Assembly (NCBI GenBank): GCA_963932145.1
Contig: OZ010578.1
Location: forward strand, 23,211,827 to 23,275,826
Length of the DNA: 64,000 nucleotides
From: Acanthosepion lycidas
Lineage: Eukaryota > Mollusca > Cephalopoda > Sepiida > Sepiidae
Reading direction: 5' to 3'
A program made the translations under genes and the position numbers. How positions within the stretch are numbered: the first letter of the stretch is position 1; every line of letters begins with the position of its first letter. Shown here in pieces: positions 10,866 through 22,132 of this stretch. Under the pieces are notes generated by a model. That model saw only the letters and a list, made by a program, of their open reading frames with translations, searched no databases and was not told the DNA's origin.

Positions 10866-11000
10866 CATAAAGAATAATAAGATTGTCAAACATTATTCAT
10901 TTCTTTGTTATTTCTTTCTATTTAATTTCAATAGCTTTATTTCTAATAGTAGTAGTAGTAGTAATATCTTAAATTTTTATTACAGGAAGCAATTATTATT

Positions 11001-11504
11001 CATTTTCCGGCTTACAAGACGCACTTTTCCCTCAAAATACTCTGAAAAATACGTGTGCGTATTCAAAGACGAATGTAAAGCAACATCCAGGCTCAAGTAA
11101 CTTTGTACGCTCACCTAATTGGCTTGACTGATAGAGACGTAGATGTGTATGTTGATACATTACACTATAATGTTAGCTATCTAATCCAGCCCCTTTATAT
11201 GATGCAACCTCAGTACTTAGCTGTTACAAGCATTTCCAAGACTATAAAGCTTCCTGGAGCCGAGCCACAAGCTTAAACATGCTCTGTTTGCTAGCAGCGT
11301 CGAAAACCTTTCTGCTCTTGATTAGTATGTCATTGCCATACAAATAAAATCGGACGAATGATTAATACAAACAATACGACCTGCCAGTATGTGAGGGATG
11401 CATGGTGAAAGTGTTATTGTATGAGAATGACTATTTTTCCAGAAATTTCTTTCCAATATTAGGGTGCGTCTTGCAAGCTGCAGCGTCTTGTAAGCCGGAA
11501 AATG
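11001..11504. mobile_element. Terminal-inverted-repeat element, about 500 bp
   Basis: The 22 bases starting CATTTTCCGGCTTACAAGAC at 11001 are perfectly inverted at 11483-11504. A second inner copy of the motif (GGTGCGTCTTGCAAGC) lies at 11464-11479. The interior is non-coding. This is the profile of a non-autonomous DNA transposon. The superfamily is not assigned and no clear target duplication was found. Confidence 0.7.
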
Positions 11505-12744
11505 CGGTAATTTCATTTTTTTTTTATTTCTACTATTATTACCACTAGTAATAGTAGGAGTATATTAAGTAGTATTCGTGGTATTAGATTATTAATTTTT
11601 TGGTTGGTATCTCTTTTTTCTATATCATCAGTTGTTTTATTTATATTACTATTATTTAGCTGTAGTAATATTATTACAAGAAGTCTTATCAATCACTACT
11701 AATTTTGTTTAGTATTTCGTTCATCTTAATTTTATATTTAGAATATTGATGCTATATTGTCGTGTTTTGTTACATGTCGAGGCATTTTCAAATTTTCATC
11801 ACAATTTCCAGATTGCTAATGAACATAATTAATATTAAAAACAGATCGCAGTTTTTCGGCAAAGTTGAACTCGTATCTCTTTTCAAAACAACTGATCTAT
11901 GTTTTCTCTTATCATTAGCCAAGGATCAAAATCAACTTATTTATTTTCCCTTTATATTATTAACATTATTATTATTATTATTATTATCATGTATTTCTGT
12001 TTGATTCACCCAAACTTTCTCAAACCTCTGCCTTGTCAATGAAAATTCTTCGATCACCACATCAGCATATTTTTCGGAATAATTAGTTGTCTTGTTGACA
12101 GAGCGAGAAGAGTCAGTCAAACTTTTATATCAGTTGGAAGAATTGCACCAAGAAACTAAATATTATTGATTAGGACAGAGATCAACGGTTAGAGTTGCTA
12201 CAATCAAAATCCCACTCCAATCTTCACCGAACAAGATTGGCTACACCATTTTGTAATAGTTCTAAATTGACATCGAGTGAAGAACACATTGGATTATTTG
12301 ACAGACGCTGGAAATCATCTGAGGCAGCAAAAGGTTTTAAATGTAATATATATTTGCGTACTCAGGTTGGAAAATATTTACATATACTGATATTAATTAA
12401 TAAACAATGTCTTCTACCGCGTTGCGTCAGCAATAGTGGAAATAGAAAAATATATATTGAACATATATTCTGCAACGTATAAAATCCTGTTTGAACGCGT
12501 GGTGTCTTATTCTTGAGTAATACGTCGAAGTTTTGTATAAACCAATGGACAGCAATTAAAAACAAAGATTTGGTACTAGAATAGTGTACACCAATCAGGA
12601 TTCACAGATACATTAAAGTTGTCAGAGTTTTCAAGTTCTCAACGCATCTACAGATTAAAACCTGTAATTAGAACGTTTCGACATCAAAATAATTCTGGGC
12701 TGCATTGCGATATTCGAACGCCATAAACGGCGAGAGCTGTACTA
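11505..12744. other. AT-rich stretch without recognised gene
   Basis: Contains short ATT runs near 11961-11987. Frames of 80-95 codons (11762, 12195) resemble nothing known. Confidence 0.45.
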
Positions 12745-12825
12745 TTAGGTTGGTGCAAAAAATAATGACGGTTTTTGACGTTAAAAAATACGTCAAAAAC
12801 CGTCATTATTTTTGCACCAACCTAA
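12745..12825. mobile_element. Mariner MITE 1, near-perfect hairpin
   Basis: TTAGGTTGGTGCAAAAAATA at the left end is inverted as the right end, giving arms of about 36 bp around a 10-nt AT centre. The left flank is TA; the right flank reads TG, so the TA duplication has decayed. The termini closely resemble those of cecropia-type mariners and the human MADE1 MITE. Confidence 0.9.
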
Positions 12826-13288
12826 TGCTTCGATTTGTCCCGAGACATCGTTGATCGAAATTTTTCATCTGATACCGATTGTTATGAATAATCAAGAGTG
12901 GTCTCCTCTTGTTTTTCCTACTCTCCTCATTGAGAGAGCTATTTCTGTTTACTGGGACCATAAAAAGACACTATACTCGAACCGTGTATTCTCAGTTGAA
13001 TAAAGCTTTCTTAAAGCCTACACTTTTGTTATTACACTGATGTTGCAGTTCTTTATTGGATAGAAATAAATTAGAAACCTTCTTCATGAACGGAATAAAA
13101 GAAATTTGGTATCAACTTCGAGAAAAAAGTTTGTCACTATATGATGACAGTGTTGAAAGAATCCAGTCTCATTTTTTCTATCTAATCTCAAAATGTTTTT
13201 ACAATTTCACAGACATTGGCCCTCAATCAACACGTTATCTATGCATAACCTTTTCATATATACAGGGGTCAATGAAAACATTACGATC
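12826..13288. other. Stretch without recognised gene
   Basis: Frames of 63-82 codons are present but unrecognised and without repeat similarity. Confidence 0.4.
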
Positions 13289-13653
13289 TACTATTACGCA
13301 GTAAAATCCAAAATTACCTCATATGTGGATAGATCTATTTCAACCGACAGTTTTATTCAACCCCGATGTATAGACTCAGTTCGTGTCGGAATTAGAAATT
13401 TTCGATGGCCATCACAGTTAAATATCTAACTCCGACACGAATTCAGTCTATACACCGTGGCTTAATAAGACTGACGAAGTTTCGTCGGTTGAAATAGATC
13501 TATCCATATATGAGGTAATTTTGAATTTCACTGGGTAATACTATAACATTGGCTCTATTATAATAAATACATTGGCTCTTTTTATGGCACATTTTTAATA
13601 TTTTATATTACTAGGATTCACTTGATTATATAGCAACGGATTTATTACCTTTA

Positions 13654-13731
<78 letters not shown>
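13289..13731. mobile_element. Foldback family D, copy 1, ending in (CA)n(TA)n
   Basis: Imperfect arms at about 13289-13398 and 13425-13545 (shared CCTCATAT-TGGATAGATCTATTTCAACC). Then a unique tail with AATATTTTATATTACTAGGA, shared with 18916-19292, which leads straight into (CA)n(TA)n at 13656-13731. Two dispersed copies with the same tail and the same microsatellite make it a repeat family. Non-coding. Confidence 0.75.
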
Positions 13732-13733
<2 letters not shown>

Positions 13734-13776
13734 GCTAGCCACTCGTATTCGAGGATACCTGTGTACTAGGGCGGCA

Positions 13777-13779
<3 letters not shown>

Positions 13780-13848
<69 letters not shown>

Positions 13849-14005
13849 TGCGACAGAAATACCGCCACATATACCCACCAGAAATATTCCACATAATCGT
13901 AAGACATTATTGGCAATGGTGTCTTCATCTAGCTAATGTCTCACCATAATGTGCGAAGAAATTCTGGGAGATATATGTGGAAGATATTTCTACCGCACTC
14001 TGTGT
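13780..14005. repeat. (TA)n(GA)n microsatellite plus imperfect inverted repeat
   Basis: (TA)n then (GA)n at 13780-13848. From GTGCGACAGAAATACCGCCA (13848) to the complementary stretch ending near GTAGTGCGG-like bases at 14000, arms of about 75 bp are roughly inverted. A small foldback or MITE is likely. Confidence 0.6.
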
Positions 14006-14274
14006 AATGTGTAATCGATAACGAGTTTCTTCATATTTTATCAGTATTTTAATGTAATATTGTAATTTAAAGTTTTACTTACTGAAAGATTTTTACTCGA
14101 TTAGAATCAAAGAATGGTTTGTTCTGGGCAAACGTAAATGAAAGGACATCATTTCTATGAAGGGCTTAGAATACTGAGGTCTCAAATTAATACACGTAGA
14201 GTTTTTGAAGATGCAAAATTAATTCTAAAATGAAAAAGAGGAAACACCAACGTTGTCAAAAGGTAAAATAATTA

Positions 14275-14680
14275 TTTACACTACTCAAACTGTTGTTCTC
14301 ATCTTTATTGTCATATTCACGACGTTTCGGCCGTTGTACGCTCCGGCTCTCTTCATGTGATATACGTTGGAATTTCGAACCGAATCCTTTATTTTGTCCA
14401 CCGATGTAGATTGTTCTAGTTCCACGGGCCATACCTTTTCTGGATATCTCAGTTTCCCTTTAGTAAGTCAACTCTCCAAATTTTTGTTCATCTCTGCTGT
14501 GGCCAGGTATTGAACACACAACTCTTTTGAATCAAGTCATTGGATTACTTCAACCAACGCTTTATTCCACTAGGTCATGTGTCCTTGGGGATATAAATTA
14601 ATTATTTTGGGGAAACGTTGTGAATGTCACAATAAAGATCAGTACAACAATCCTAACAATGTAAATAGTATAAACAGTTA
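14275..14680 (-). mobile_element. SINE family A, copy 5, with a plus-strand tail fragment
   Basis: Minus-strand copy from about 14275 (tail) to 14580 (head). From about 14612 a plus-strand tail fragment follows (GGGGAAACGTTGTGAATGTC), so the locus again holds inverted SINE sequence. Confidence 0.75.
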
Positions 14681-14876
14681 CAAAAGGTAATCTCAGAAAT
14701 ATAGACATTATGTAAAAATTATTGGCAGATAACATTTAAGTGTCTTGAAGTCCGATGTTATGTGTTTTGTGCAGATTACATTCTATCTACCATCTAAAAA
14801 TCATGAAAACTATTTTTATCCAATCAAACCAACCTGAGTATAGAGAAGAATAAGTTATGTGCACTTGATATATGTT

Positions 14877-14880
14877 TCTG

Positions 14881-14916
<36 letters not shown>

Positions 14917-14938
14917 CTATGTGTGTGTGTGTGTGTGA
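14877..14938. repeat. (TA)n(GT)n microsatellite
   Basis: TA tract followed by GT tract with one TCTA interruption. Confidence 0.95.
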
Positions 14939-15034
14939 AAATATATAGAAAATAGGAAAGAACTGGTTAGGTAAAGTTCTTTAGTATTTTTTTGCTTTTT
15001 ATTATTTTTAAAAAATAGTGCTCGATACAAAAGT

Positions 15035-15130
15035 AGAGCATAAATATAATTATTTAAAAATATGATTCCAACACGCTACATAAGAGTTCGCATGTTTCAA
15101 AACAAGACCCGAAAACTTCAATATAATTAT
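15035..15130 (-). mobile_element. Candidate Penelope-like element 3' end fragment
   Basis: AAAATATGATTCCAACACG and the following GTTTCAAAACA-like bases resemble the 3' end at 53225-53290 next to the second Penelope-like relic (TATGATTCCATCGCGACATA). Short and diverged. Confidence 0.3.
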
Positions 15131-16010
15131 TTGAATTAAATTGAATTAAAGTAAGCTCTGTTCCATCTTCAAGCGAAATTTTTTGGGGAATAACTTATTT
15201 CTGAAATTTACGTGTTTTAATAGCATATTCATTATTGAAATCAAAATTTCCATGGTAACGGCCAGCGCGATTGTTCATATAAAGAGGGACGCATGGTGTT
15301 AATAATTTGTATCAGTACAGAGTTACATTCATAGGTGTCAAGTCAGGGTAAGGTTGGGGTGTCCAAATTTAAAACGGAAGATGATTTCGTCTAGTCTGGT
15401 TTACGTGTCTATGGAGATTTATTTATTTTTTTATTTTATTTTTTCTGAAAGGGTTTTGCGTATATAAAAAAAAACTGCTGTAACATTTTTTTTTTGACGA
15501 CTTCATAAAGGGTTATCCTTTTTTTGTAGGGTATTTAAGCTATTTATTAGGACTATGGATTTTTTTTAAATTATATGCTAATTATTCAATGCAAAGATTT
15601 GATGTCGGCAAAAAACCGTTAACTCATGTCTATTGTTTAATAGATTTTTATTATTTAGAAACTTAATAATGTGTAGTTTCTCATATATATATATTGCTTC
15701 TGTTTCCTTTATAGTGGGTGTGCACATTAATTTAATTTACTCACTTCGATCGAGCGCTGACGAATGAGTAGCGATAACCGGTTAACTCATGCCTTTTTCT
15801 TTCTTTCTACTTTTTCTTTTGTCCCGTTTTCACACCAAGTGCTATATTTGACGTTTTTTCCTTTCCTTGACGTTTTCTTTCAAATTATGTGCATGTGTAT
15901 CGAAGAAAATATTGTGAGTCAATTCTATAGGACAATTATAAAATAAAGAATTATTTAACAAACAGAAGAATTTTTCTAGCCGTAGATATTTTTTAATCAT
16001 TTCACCCTAA
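15131..16010. other. Stretch with weak repeats, no recognised gene
   Basis: ACCGTTAACTCATG (about 15617) and ACCGGTTAACTCATG (about 15777) are similar. Segments around 15340 loosely resemble the Penelope-like relic near 53480. Poly(T) runs are frequent. No coding similarity is certain. Confidence 0.3.
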
Positions 16011-16075
16011 GTAAGGCAATAAAGCCACTAAGTCGTAAGCGGTCACTAAGTGTATATGAGAAAAACATTCAGAAG
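16011..16075 (-). mobile_element. CR1-like LINE 3' end snippet
   Basis: AATAAAGCCACTAAGTCGTA matches in layout the LINE ends at 19690, 39515 and 39925, where it encodes the final residues of the reverse transcriptase on the minus strand. Confidence 0.35.
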
Positions 16076-16189
16076 ACAAGATCTGAGTAATCTGATGGTG
16101 ATATTTTTCTCTTTGTTTCTTGATAACTTTCACCTTTTCATTTAAAGGAATCATTTTGCCGGTTTTCTTTAACATGCTCGAACCGTCAG

Positions 16190-16880
16190 TATCAATGCTA
16201 TTAGACTCTTAAGATTGTTGCTAGAGAATCGCTAATAACGAGTAAGCCGCTGTGAGAAATTGCTTACACAACGGGTTCAAGTGTCCTTTTTGGACAAGAT
16301 TGTTACTGGTGATGAGAAATGCATTCTTTACCATTAAGCACTCGCATCAATAGTTGAGTTAACAAAACACACCTACTTAGCAACTGAGTGAAAAACTTCA
16401 TTTAAAAACAATTATGTTGAATAATTGGTGACATATTCAAAGTATCGTCCATTTTGAACTGGAACACAATACTCAAGCGATAAAAACAGATCTTTATTGC
16501 CAACTACTTGGTCGTTTGAAAATAGTTTTGGATAGAAAACACCCACCCATCCAAGAGGATAATACTCCTTCCATATAATGCCCGTCCTCAGTTGACTAAA
16601 GAGATGATCTTTATTGTCAACTACTTGGTCGTTTGAAAGTAGCTTTGGATAGAAAACACCCAGCCTTAGTCAACAGAAAGAGGATAATTCTCCCTCACTC
16701 TAATGCCCGTCCTTAGTTGATTAAAGAGTTGATCAGTTGGAATAAATTCATTTATCATCCATTGTCTCTCGATTTTGCTCATTTTGATTATAACCTGTCT
16801 AGGGTTTTGAAAAAATAAACATTTGGATGGCCTGAAAATAAAACGTTGAACTTAATTGGTCTTGTACTTTATATTCAAAT
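16190..16880 (+). pseudogene. Mariner transposase relic with internal duplication
   Basis: The plus strand reads FLDKIVTGDEKCILYH (about 16285-16335), the mariner block around the first catalytic Asp (IVTGDE). VHFELE (16450) and DLYCQLLGRLK...LDRKHP (16487-16550) follow, then a second copy of that segment (16606-16670) and NARP (about 16700), which matches the HDNARPH block. Then LDFAHFDYNLSRVLK (16770-16815) stands where mariners have LAPxDYHLF. HDNARPH and the DYHLF box are degenerate. Stops and shifts occur throughout. The N-terminal HTH domain is missing. Confidence 0.85.
16489..16730 (+). repeat. Tandem duplication of about 117-125 bp inside the mariner relic
   Basis: 16489-16605 and 16606-16730 both run from GATCTTTATTG to ATTAAAGAG-like ends. 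They differ at scattered bases and by a short gap (copy 1 lacks the TTAGTCAACAG piece). They encode the same transposase segment twice. Confidence 0.9.
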
Positions 16881-17104
16881 CAAATAATTTTTTCCAAACT
16901 TGACATCTATAAACATGTAAAGAGTTCGGATAATGTTCTAGGAAGCAATGGAGCTTATATTGATGATGAAATATGCCTATAAACATTAGTATCTTAATTT
17001 GTAGTATACGCAATAAAATCGAATACAACTTTCGTTTTAACCTGATAGATAGAGATGCTGTTTATTTACACAATACAAATGCAAATATACTACGATTTGT
17101 AGCC

Positions 17105-17370
17105 TCACGCGTATAGTGCTTTCCCAAGCGTAGCTTAGATGTGACACAAGTCTGAAAGTATGGAACACCCAGTGAGGACCGAACTCATTACTCAATTGTA
17201 ACTGTTCTAGCGAGACAAGCTTGCACCCCTTTCTAAGCGTAGATTAGATGTGGCACAAAGCCGAAAGTGTGGAGCACCCAGTGAGGATTGAGCTTACTAT
17301 TCAGTCGTAATAGATCTAGCGAAGCAGGCTTGCTAACCATTACACCATGGCGAAGTGCCCAAAGAACCTC
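17105..17370 (-). mobile_element. Dimeric tRNA-derived SINE (family C)
   Basis: The minus strand has an A-box-like TGGTGTAATGGTTAGCAAGC (about 17340) and a B-box-like stretch ending CAATCCTCACTGGGTG. The unit after the head (TCTAATCTACGCTTAGAAAG) is repeated at 17105-17230 as a second, headless half. Single copies are at 52730-52870 (plus) and 52980-53110 (minus). Confidence 0.7.
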
Positions 17371-18331
17371 ACGTGTATATATGTGGATAATAATAAAAAT
17401 TAATCTGTTCCCACCAGATTTACCAGTGATGTTTGCGTATTTCTCCCCCTTCTCGGTTAACGCTCTCAAGAGATGCATTTTCTGAGGCGACAATCTCAAT
17501 TTATTTGGATAGATATTTGAAACAATTCATTTTAAAACAGTAATAAAGTATTAGGTGAGACACGGTAACTGGAAGAGAAGAGGTGTTTTTATATTTGACT
17601 ACTAAAATTCTTGTTCAATGAAAAATCAGCCATTGCTGGAAAACCTCTGTCGACTGTGTGGCTAGCCTATCTTTTAATTTACTGCTAGGCACATTTCATT
17701 CGTCCCTGTTAAACACCAAGTATGATTCTTAATTAAGCTCATTCCTACCGAAGACTACCAATAAGATGTCGATAATTGGCCCTACACATTCTTTCACAAG
17801 ACTTTGACCCGAGGAAGTGGATTTAAAACGGCGGCAGAAGTATAAAAGATTTATGTTCTAATTGCCAGGAAACTTATTCGAAATCACAGGGAAACGTTTT
17901 TCATTATTGGGTCGGTCACGAACTTCATAAAAAGTCTTGTATATAAATAAGATTCTGTGAAAAACTGATGAAGTTTGCCAGTCAATCAGTATTGACCGTC
18001 ATGGTCAGCCAAGTCACCCTCGGCTAGTCGAAATAAGATAGATTGATCTACGTGATACGAACTAATTAAATGAATAAACACGATTATTTTCGATCTTTTG
18101 CTTTGATCGCTTTGAATTGGTCTGAAATCGATTTATTTCACTGATTAAAAGGCATTTCGAATTCTTTTCGCTGTCTTTTCGGCCTTTCAGAACCAAAGTA
18201 CGTATAGGTATATATAGAGATTGTTTGGTAGCTGAAACAGTTGCGTATTATACTTTAGGTAGATAGGAGCAATCCTATTCCTATTTTTCTCATTCGAATA
18301 TACGATCGAAACCTATAATTGTCTATATTAA

Positions 18332-18337
<6 letters not shown>
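17371..18337. other. Stretch without recognised gene
   Basis: No coding similarity seen. TGACCGTCATGGTCA (about 17995) is a near-palindrome also present at about 58831. Confidence 0.4.
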
Positions 18338-18397
<60 letters not shown>

Positions 18398-18424
18398 TGA
18401 ACTGAGTGTTGACATCAATGTTCA

Positions 18425-18481
<57 letters not shown>

Positions 18482-18641
18482 TTACATACGCTCTATCTCT
18501 GATATTGAGCACTTTATCCCATAAATATAGCACACCTTAAAGCTATATTTCTTTATATATATATATATATATTTATGAAGAAATATAATTTTAAGGTATG
18601 CTATATTTACGGGATAAAGTGCCCAACATCAGAGATAGAGC

Positions 18642-18675
<34 letters not shown>

Positions 18676-18770
18676 TAAGGTGTGATATATTTACGGGATA
18701 AAGTGCTCAACATCAGATCTAAATATAAAAATAAAAGTGAACATTGAAGTCAACACGCAGAGGCGACAGG
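18338..18770. repeat. Palindromic cluster of a repeat unit separated by (TA)n tracts
   Basis: A unit containing CTCTATCTCTGATATTGAGC occurs forward at 18480-18553, inverted at 18572-18645 and inverted again at 18672-18765. (TA)n tracts lie at 18338-18394, 18427-18480, 18554-18572 and 18646-18671. A short hairpin (AGTGAAC...GTTCACT) sits at 18395-18425. A diverged single unit is at 21787-21890. Confidence 0.85.
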
Positions 18771-18805
18771 CTGTTTTATGCTAGACGGAATCTTTGACTT
18801 TTACA

Positions 18806-18831
18806 TACACACACACACAAATACACACACA

Positions 18832-18915
<84 letters not shown>
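18806..18915. repeat. (CA)n(TA)n microsatellite
   Basis: CA tract with a few interruptions, then an unbroken TA tract. Confidence 0.95.
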
Positions 18916-18920
<5 letters not shown>

Positions 18921-19216
18921 GAGCAATAAACTCCAAAATCACCTCATATGGTGAATAGCCTATTTCAGCAGACGAAGATATCGGTCGTCTGTCTTATCCC
19001 CGGTGTGTAATGAGTTCGTGTCAGAGACAGAAATTTAACTGTCAGTGGTTGATAAGACAGGTGATTTGAGTTTTTATTAATTATTTGCTCTGTTATGATA
19101 AATATTGAGCTATATTTGTGGATACGTTTTAATATTTTATATTACTAGGATCCACTAGGATTATATACCAACTGATTTGTTACATATACTTTATTTATAT
19201 ATATTCGTTACACACT

Positions 19217-19292
<76 letters not shown>
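18916..19292. mobile_element. Foldback family D, copy 2, ending in (CA)n(TA)n
   Basis: Starts with a shortened version of the 13289 inverted region (CCAAAATCACCTCATATGG) and has the shared tail AATATTTTATATTACTAGGA near 19130, then (CA)n(TA)n at 19217-19292. Flanked on the left by another microsatellite. Confidence 0.7.
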
Positions 19293-19293
<1 letters not shown>

Positions 19294-19340
19294 CATAATG
19301 AGAAGCCACGTATGCATTCTTAATATGTATATGGAGAAAA

Positions 19341-19522
19341 AGTTGCAAATTAAAAAAAATAATATTTTTTATGAAAGTATTTATTTATATATATATTTGA
19401 TATTTCAGATCGACCTCAATCAGTTATTTCTGAAGAAAGACTGACGTCAATTTGAAATACCAAATATATATATAAATAAATACTTTTATAAAAACATTAT
19501 TATATTTTTTAATTTGCAACTT

Positions 19523-19570
<48 letters not shown>
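19341..19570. repeat. Foldback element between (TA)n tracts
   Basis: AAGTTGCAAATTAAAAAAAA (19340) is inverted as the end at 19521. Arms of about 75-80 bp surround a short centre with ATTTCTGAAGAAAGAC. (TA)n flanks both sides (19217-19292 and 19524-19570). Confidence 0.75.
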
Positions 19571-19574
<4 letters not shown>

Positions 19575-19672
19575 GTTGGTGCAAAAATAATGACGTAATA
19601 ATGGCCTTTTTTGACGTTAAAAAATACGTAAAAAAACGACATTATTACGTCATTATTTTTGCACCAACCTAA
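19571..19672. mobile_element. Mariner MITE 2, hairpin inserted in (TA)n
   Basis: TTAGGTTGGTGCAAAAATAA at the left is perfectly inverted at the right end. The outer arm of about 33 bp, including ATGACGTAATAATG, is exact; the centre is slightly mismatched. It sits in TA-rich DNA, consistent with TA target choice. Confidence 0.9.
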
Positions 19673-19689
19673 TATATATAATCAATTCA

Positions 19690-20350
19690 CTCATGCAAGA
19701 TGATGATGCCACTAAGTTGCAAGAGGTTACTGGGAGTGGAAGAGAATGGCCGGAAACTCACTCCTGAACGGGAAACAAGGGATAAATATCTACTCAAGTT
19801 CAAAAGGTGTGTGTGTGTCAACCGAACGACGAGTGAACAAATTTTTCAATTTTTATGATTAGAAAGGGCGCCTGAAAACAAGATGCGTCGATTACATGTA
19901 GTTTTTCAGCCTAGAAAGGCAGTCCTATCGAGGAAGGATTATAAACCTCCCCTGTCTTGTGGTCATATTCAAACCCGGTACCCCGAAAATAATTGTCGCC
20001 CAAGCCGGTCTAAAATGTAATGCCTTGCATTCCTTTGTCTCTTGTCGGTGCGGGTGAGAGGGGCGAGCATGTGGTCTGGGCAGTGCACGATCTCCATATA
20101 CCATCGGCCATGTCTGGGCCTGGATTGGTTACTCTAGTCTCACCATCCGGTGAGTGCACGATACGAAAGACAGCATCATAAATCAATACTCAACTAGCAT
20201 GAAGTTGGAGGCCACGGGTTATCTTTGATGGTGTGTTGGATCATTGCATTCCACTGGTCAACTACCAACCGCCTCAAGCCGGGCAGCCCAAGATTAGTAG
20301 GGTGTTCACTCGCCACGATCTGCCAACTTCAGTGTTGGCTGAAGCTTATA
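19690..20350 (-). other. CR1-like LINE 3' snippet followed by an unassigned GC-richer segment
   Basis: 19690-19760 (GATGCCACTAAGTTGCAAGA) matches the CR1-like end. From about 19880 to 20340 the base composition is clearly less AT-rich, with CTCAAGCCGGGCAGCCCAAG and GTGCACGATCTCC-like words. No protein, tRNA or rRNA identity is supported. Probably an unassigned retroelement piece. Confidence 0.4.
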
Positions 20351-20517
20351 GCTGCTAGCTTAACAAACAGATAGATGACTTCGCGTCAAACAAATACCAA
20401 AATGGAAAAAGCATGATCGTATCGCAAGCTGGAATGTTTAAACCATGTCCACTGGTCTGTTTGATCACCTCGCAAAAGGACAATGTTTGACTAAAAAGAA
20501 CGAATTAAATGAATATC

Positions 20518-20519
<2 letters not shown>

Positions 20520-20552
<33 letters not shown>
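20520..20552. repeat. (TA)n microsatellite
   Basis: TA tract ending exactly at the terminal repeat of the next element (CCGGGTGCAACAGC). Confidence 0.9.
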
Positions 20553-20554
<2 letters not shown>

Positions 20555-21330
20555 GGGTGCAACAGCAAAATTGTCCATTTGTTAGATTGAATTTGAATCG
20601 CTGTATCTTAGAAATGATTAAAGATATGTTACTGGAATTTCCTGAGGTTTTTGTAACACTATTCGACTCTACTTTGAACAATAAGAATATATAATTATTC
20701 CCCAAGCTTAACAGAAGAATCTTGATGAAATCTATCATAAACGAAAATTACATGATCAGAAGGTCATGAAGGATTAAAATAAAGTTTAACTATACCTATT
20801 GTTCCAAGACCATTTTCCAACTTATTCAAGATGATCTTCGTCCTCTCTAACCTTCTAACTTACTGTCTCACAGGTTTCACGTACGATTTCATTTTCAAGT
20901 TTTTTTTCAATACTCTTTTGGTGAAACTCCTCTCTCACGTAACAAATGTCGTATAGTTTGACTTGGATCTTTTCTAATTGTTCTTTTTAGCTCTAAGCTG
21001 AAATGATGATCCCTCTTGCCGTTGTGACATCCTGATCCAGTTTTCCTTTCTACTTTTTAAATCTTATTCACCATTATCTTGATGGTTCTTGGATGGATTT
21101 TGAAGATGGAAGCCAGAGTATGACAGTCGGTACCATTACTGAAGGTATGAATGATCTTTTTCCTCTCACTATTACTCATTTGGGAATTTGTGGAGCTGGC
21201 ACAAAACGATTTTAACCTATTTTCTAGAAAGCTGAATAACTGAAAAGGTTTTTCAGTGATTCTTACGGCAAACGGGGTCAGGAGGACTAAACGTCTTTTC
21301 TGAAAATCTAAAAAAAAGAAACTCAATTTG
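20553..21330 (-). pseudogene. Tc1/mariner family X relic: HTH and linker kept, DDE domain lost
   Basis: The minus strand starts near 21180 with SERKKIIHTFSNGTDCHTLA and IFKIHPRTIKIMVN (first HTH). GSGCHNGKRDHHFSLELKR (about 21020) and VLKKNLKMKSYV plus RLERTKIILNKLENG (to about 20815) follow as second HTH and linker. It then jumps to the terminal region with the inverted end CCGGGTGCAACAGCAAAATT at 20553. The DDE domain is missing. Copies with the same end lie at 60231 and 63588. Confidence 0.7.
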
Positions 21331-21786
21331 TTTAGTGTTTTTTACATATTGAACATTTTTTGTGAATGGATAATTATCCTATATTGTTACATGATTTGTA
21401 CAATTTTTCTATTGCACTCGATATATAAAGAAAAAATAATAAAATAACAAATAAAGAAAAAATTAGATAAATTCCCAAATTAAGTAAGTAATAATCAAAT
21501 TATCAAACTATCAGTGTACACAAAATGACTTATAAGTTAACAAACAACACTAGACAATAGCTATAAATAAGTGCTTTCGGATCACTATTTCTACTCAATA
21601 GACTTTAAAATAATTTGAAATATAAGCAGGACCGCCTGCACATTAGCCGTTAGGATAATACAATAAATTGGAAATACTTGATTTTTATATCCATAATTCC
21701 CCATTGACAAACATATATAAATAAATAGTTGAGCGACACTTAACACACATGGCCAGAAGATTGAGCTGACTGTCACCTTTTGGTTT
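21331..21786. other. AT-rich stretch without recognised gene
   Basis: No similarity or structured repeat seen. Confidence 0.45.
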
Positions 21787-21950
21787 TGACCTCAGTGTTC
21801 ACTTTTATATTTACATACACTCTATCGCTGATATTGAGCATTTTACCCATAAATATAGCATAACTTAAAACTATAATTTTATCGTATTATAGATTTTTGT
21901 GCGTGTGCGTGTGCGTGTGTGTGTGTGTGTTTTGTGTGTGTGTGTGTGTG
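21787..21950. repeat. Diverged repeat unit (as at 18480) plus (GT)n
   Basis: ACACTCTATCGCTGATATTG matches the unit in the 18.4 kb cluster. It is followed by a GT-rich tract at about 21896-21950 with a few C interruptions. Confidence 0.75.
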
Positions 21951-22132
21951 CAGAGACATTTCACATGTATAAATTATATTGTGCATGTAACCTTTTACAA
22001 TGTAAGAAAAGATTTAGAGTAATTTCCAAGTTTCACATTACTGAAACTCCAAAACACGTAATGAAAAATTATAATTAGTGACCGTACGCAAAACTTAATA
22101 AAAAATGACCAAATCATAGACAACATTCACGC

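Noticed and set aside
10467..10889. 140-codon minus-strand frame
   Set aside because: It is the antisense shadow of the plus-strand LINE tail, which has recognisable motifs.
20041..20130. 5S rRNA-like GGGCCTGG word with GGCCAT
   Set aside because: Too short; the A, intermediate and C box spacing does not fit.
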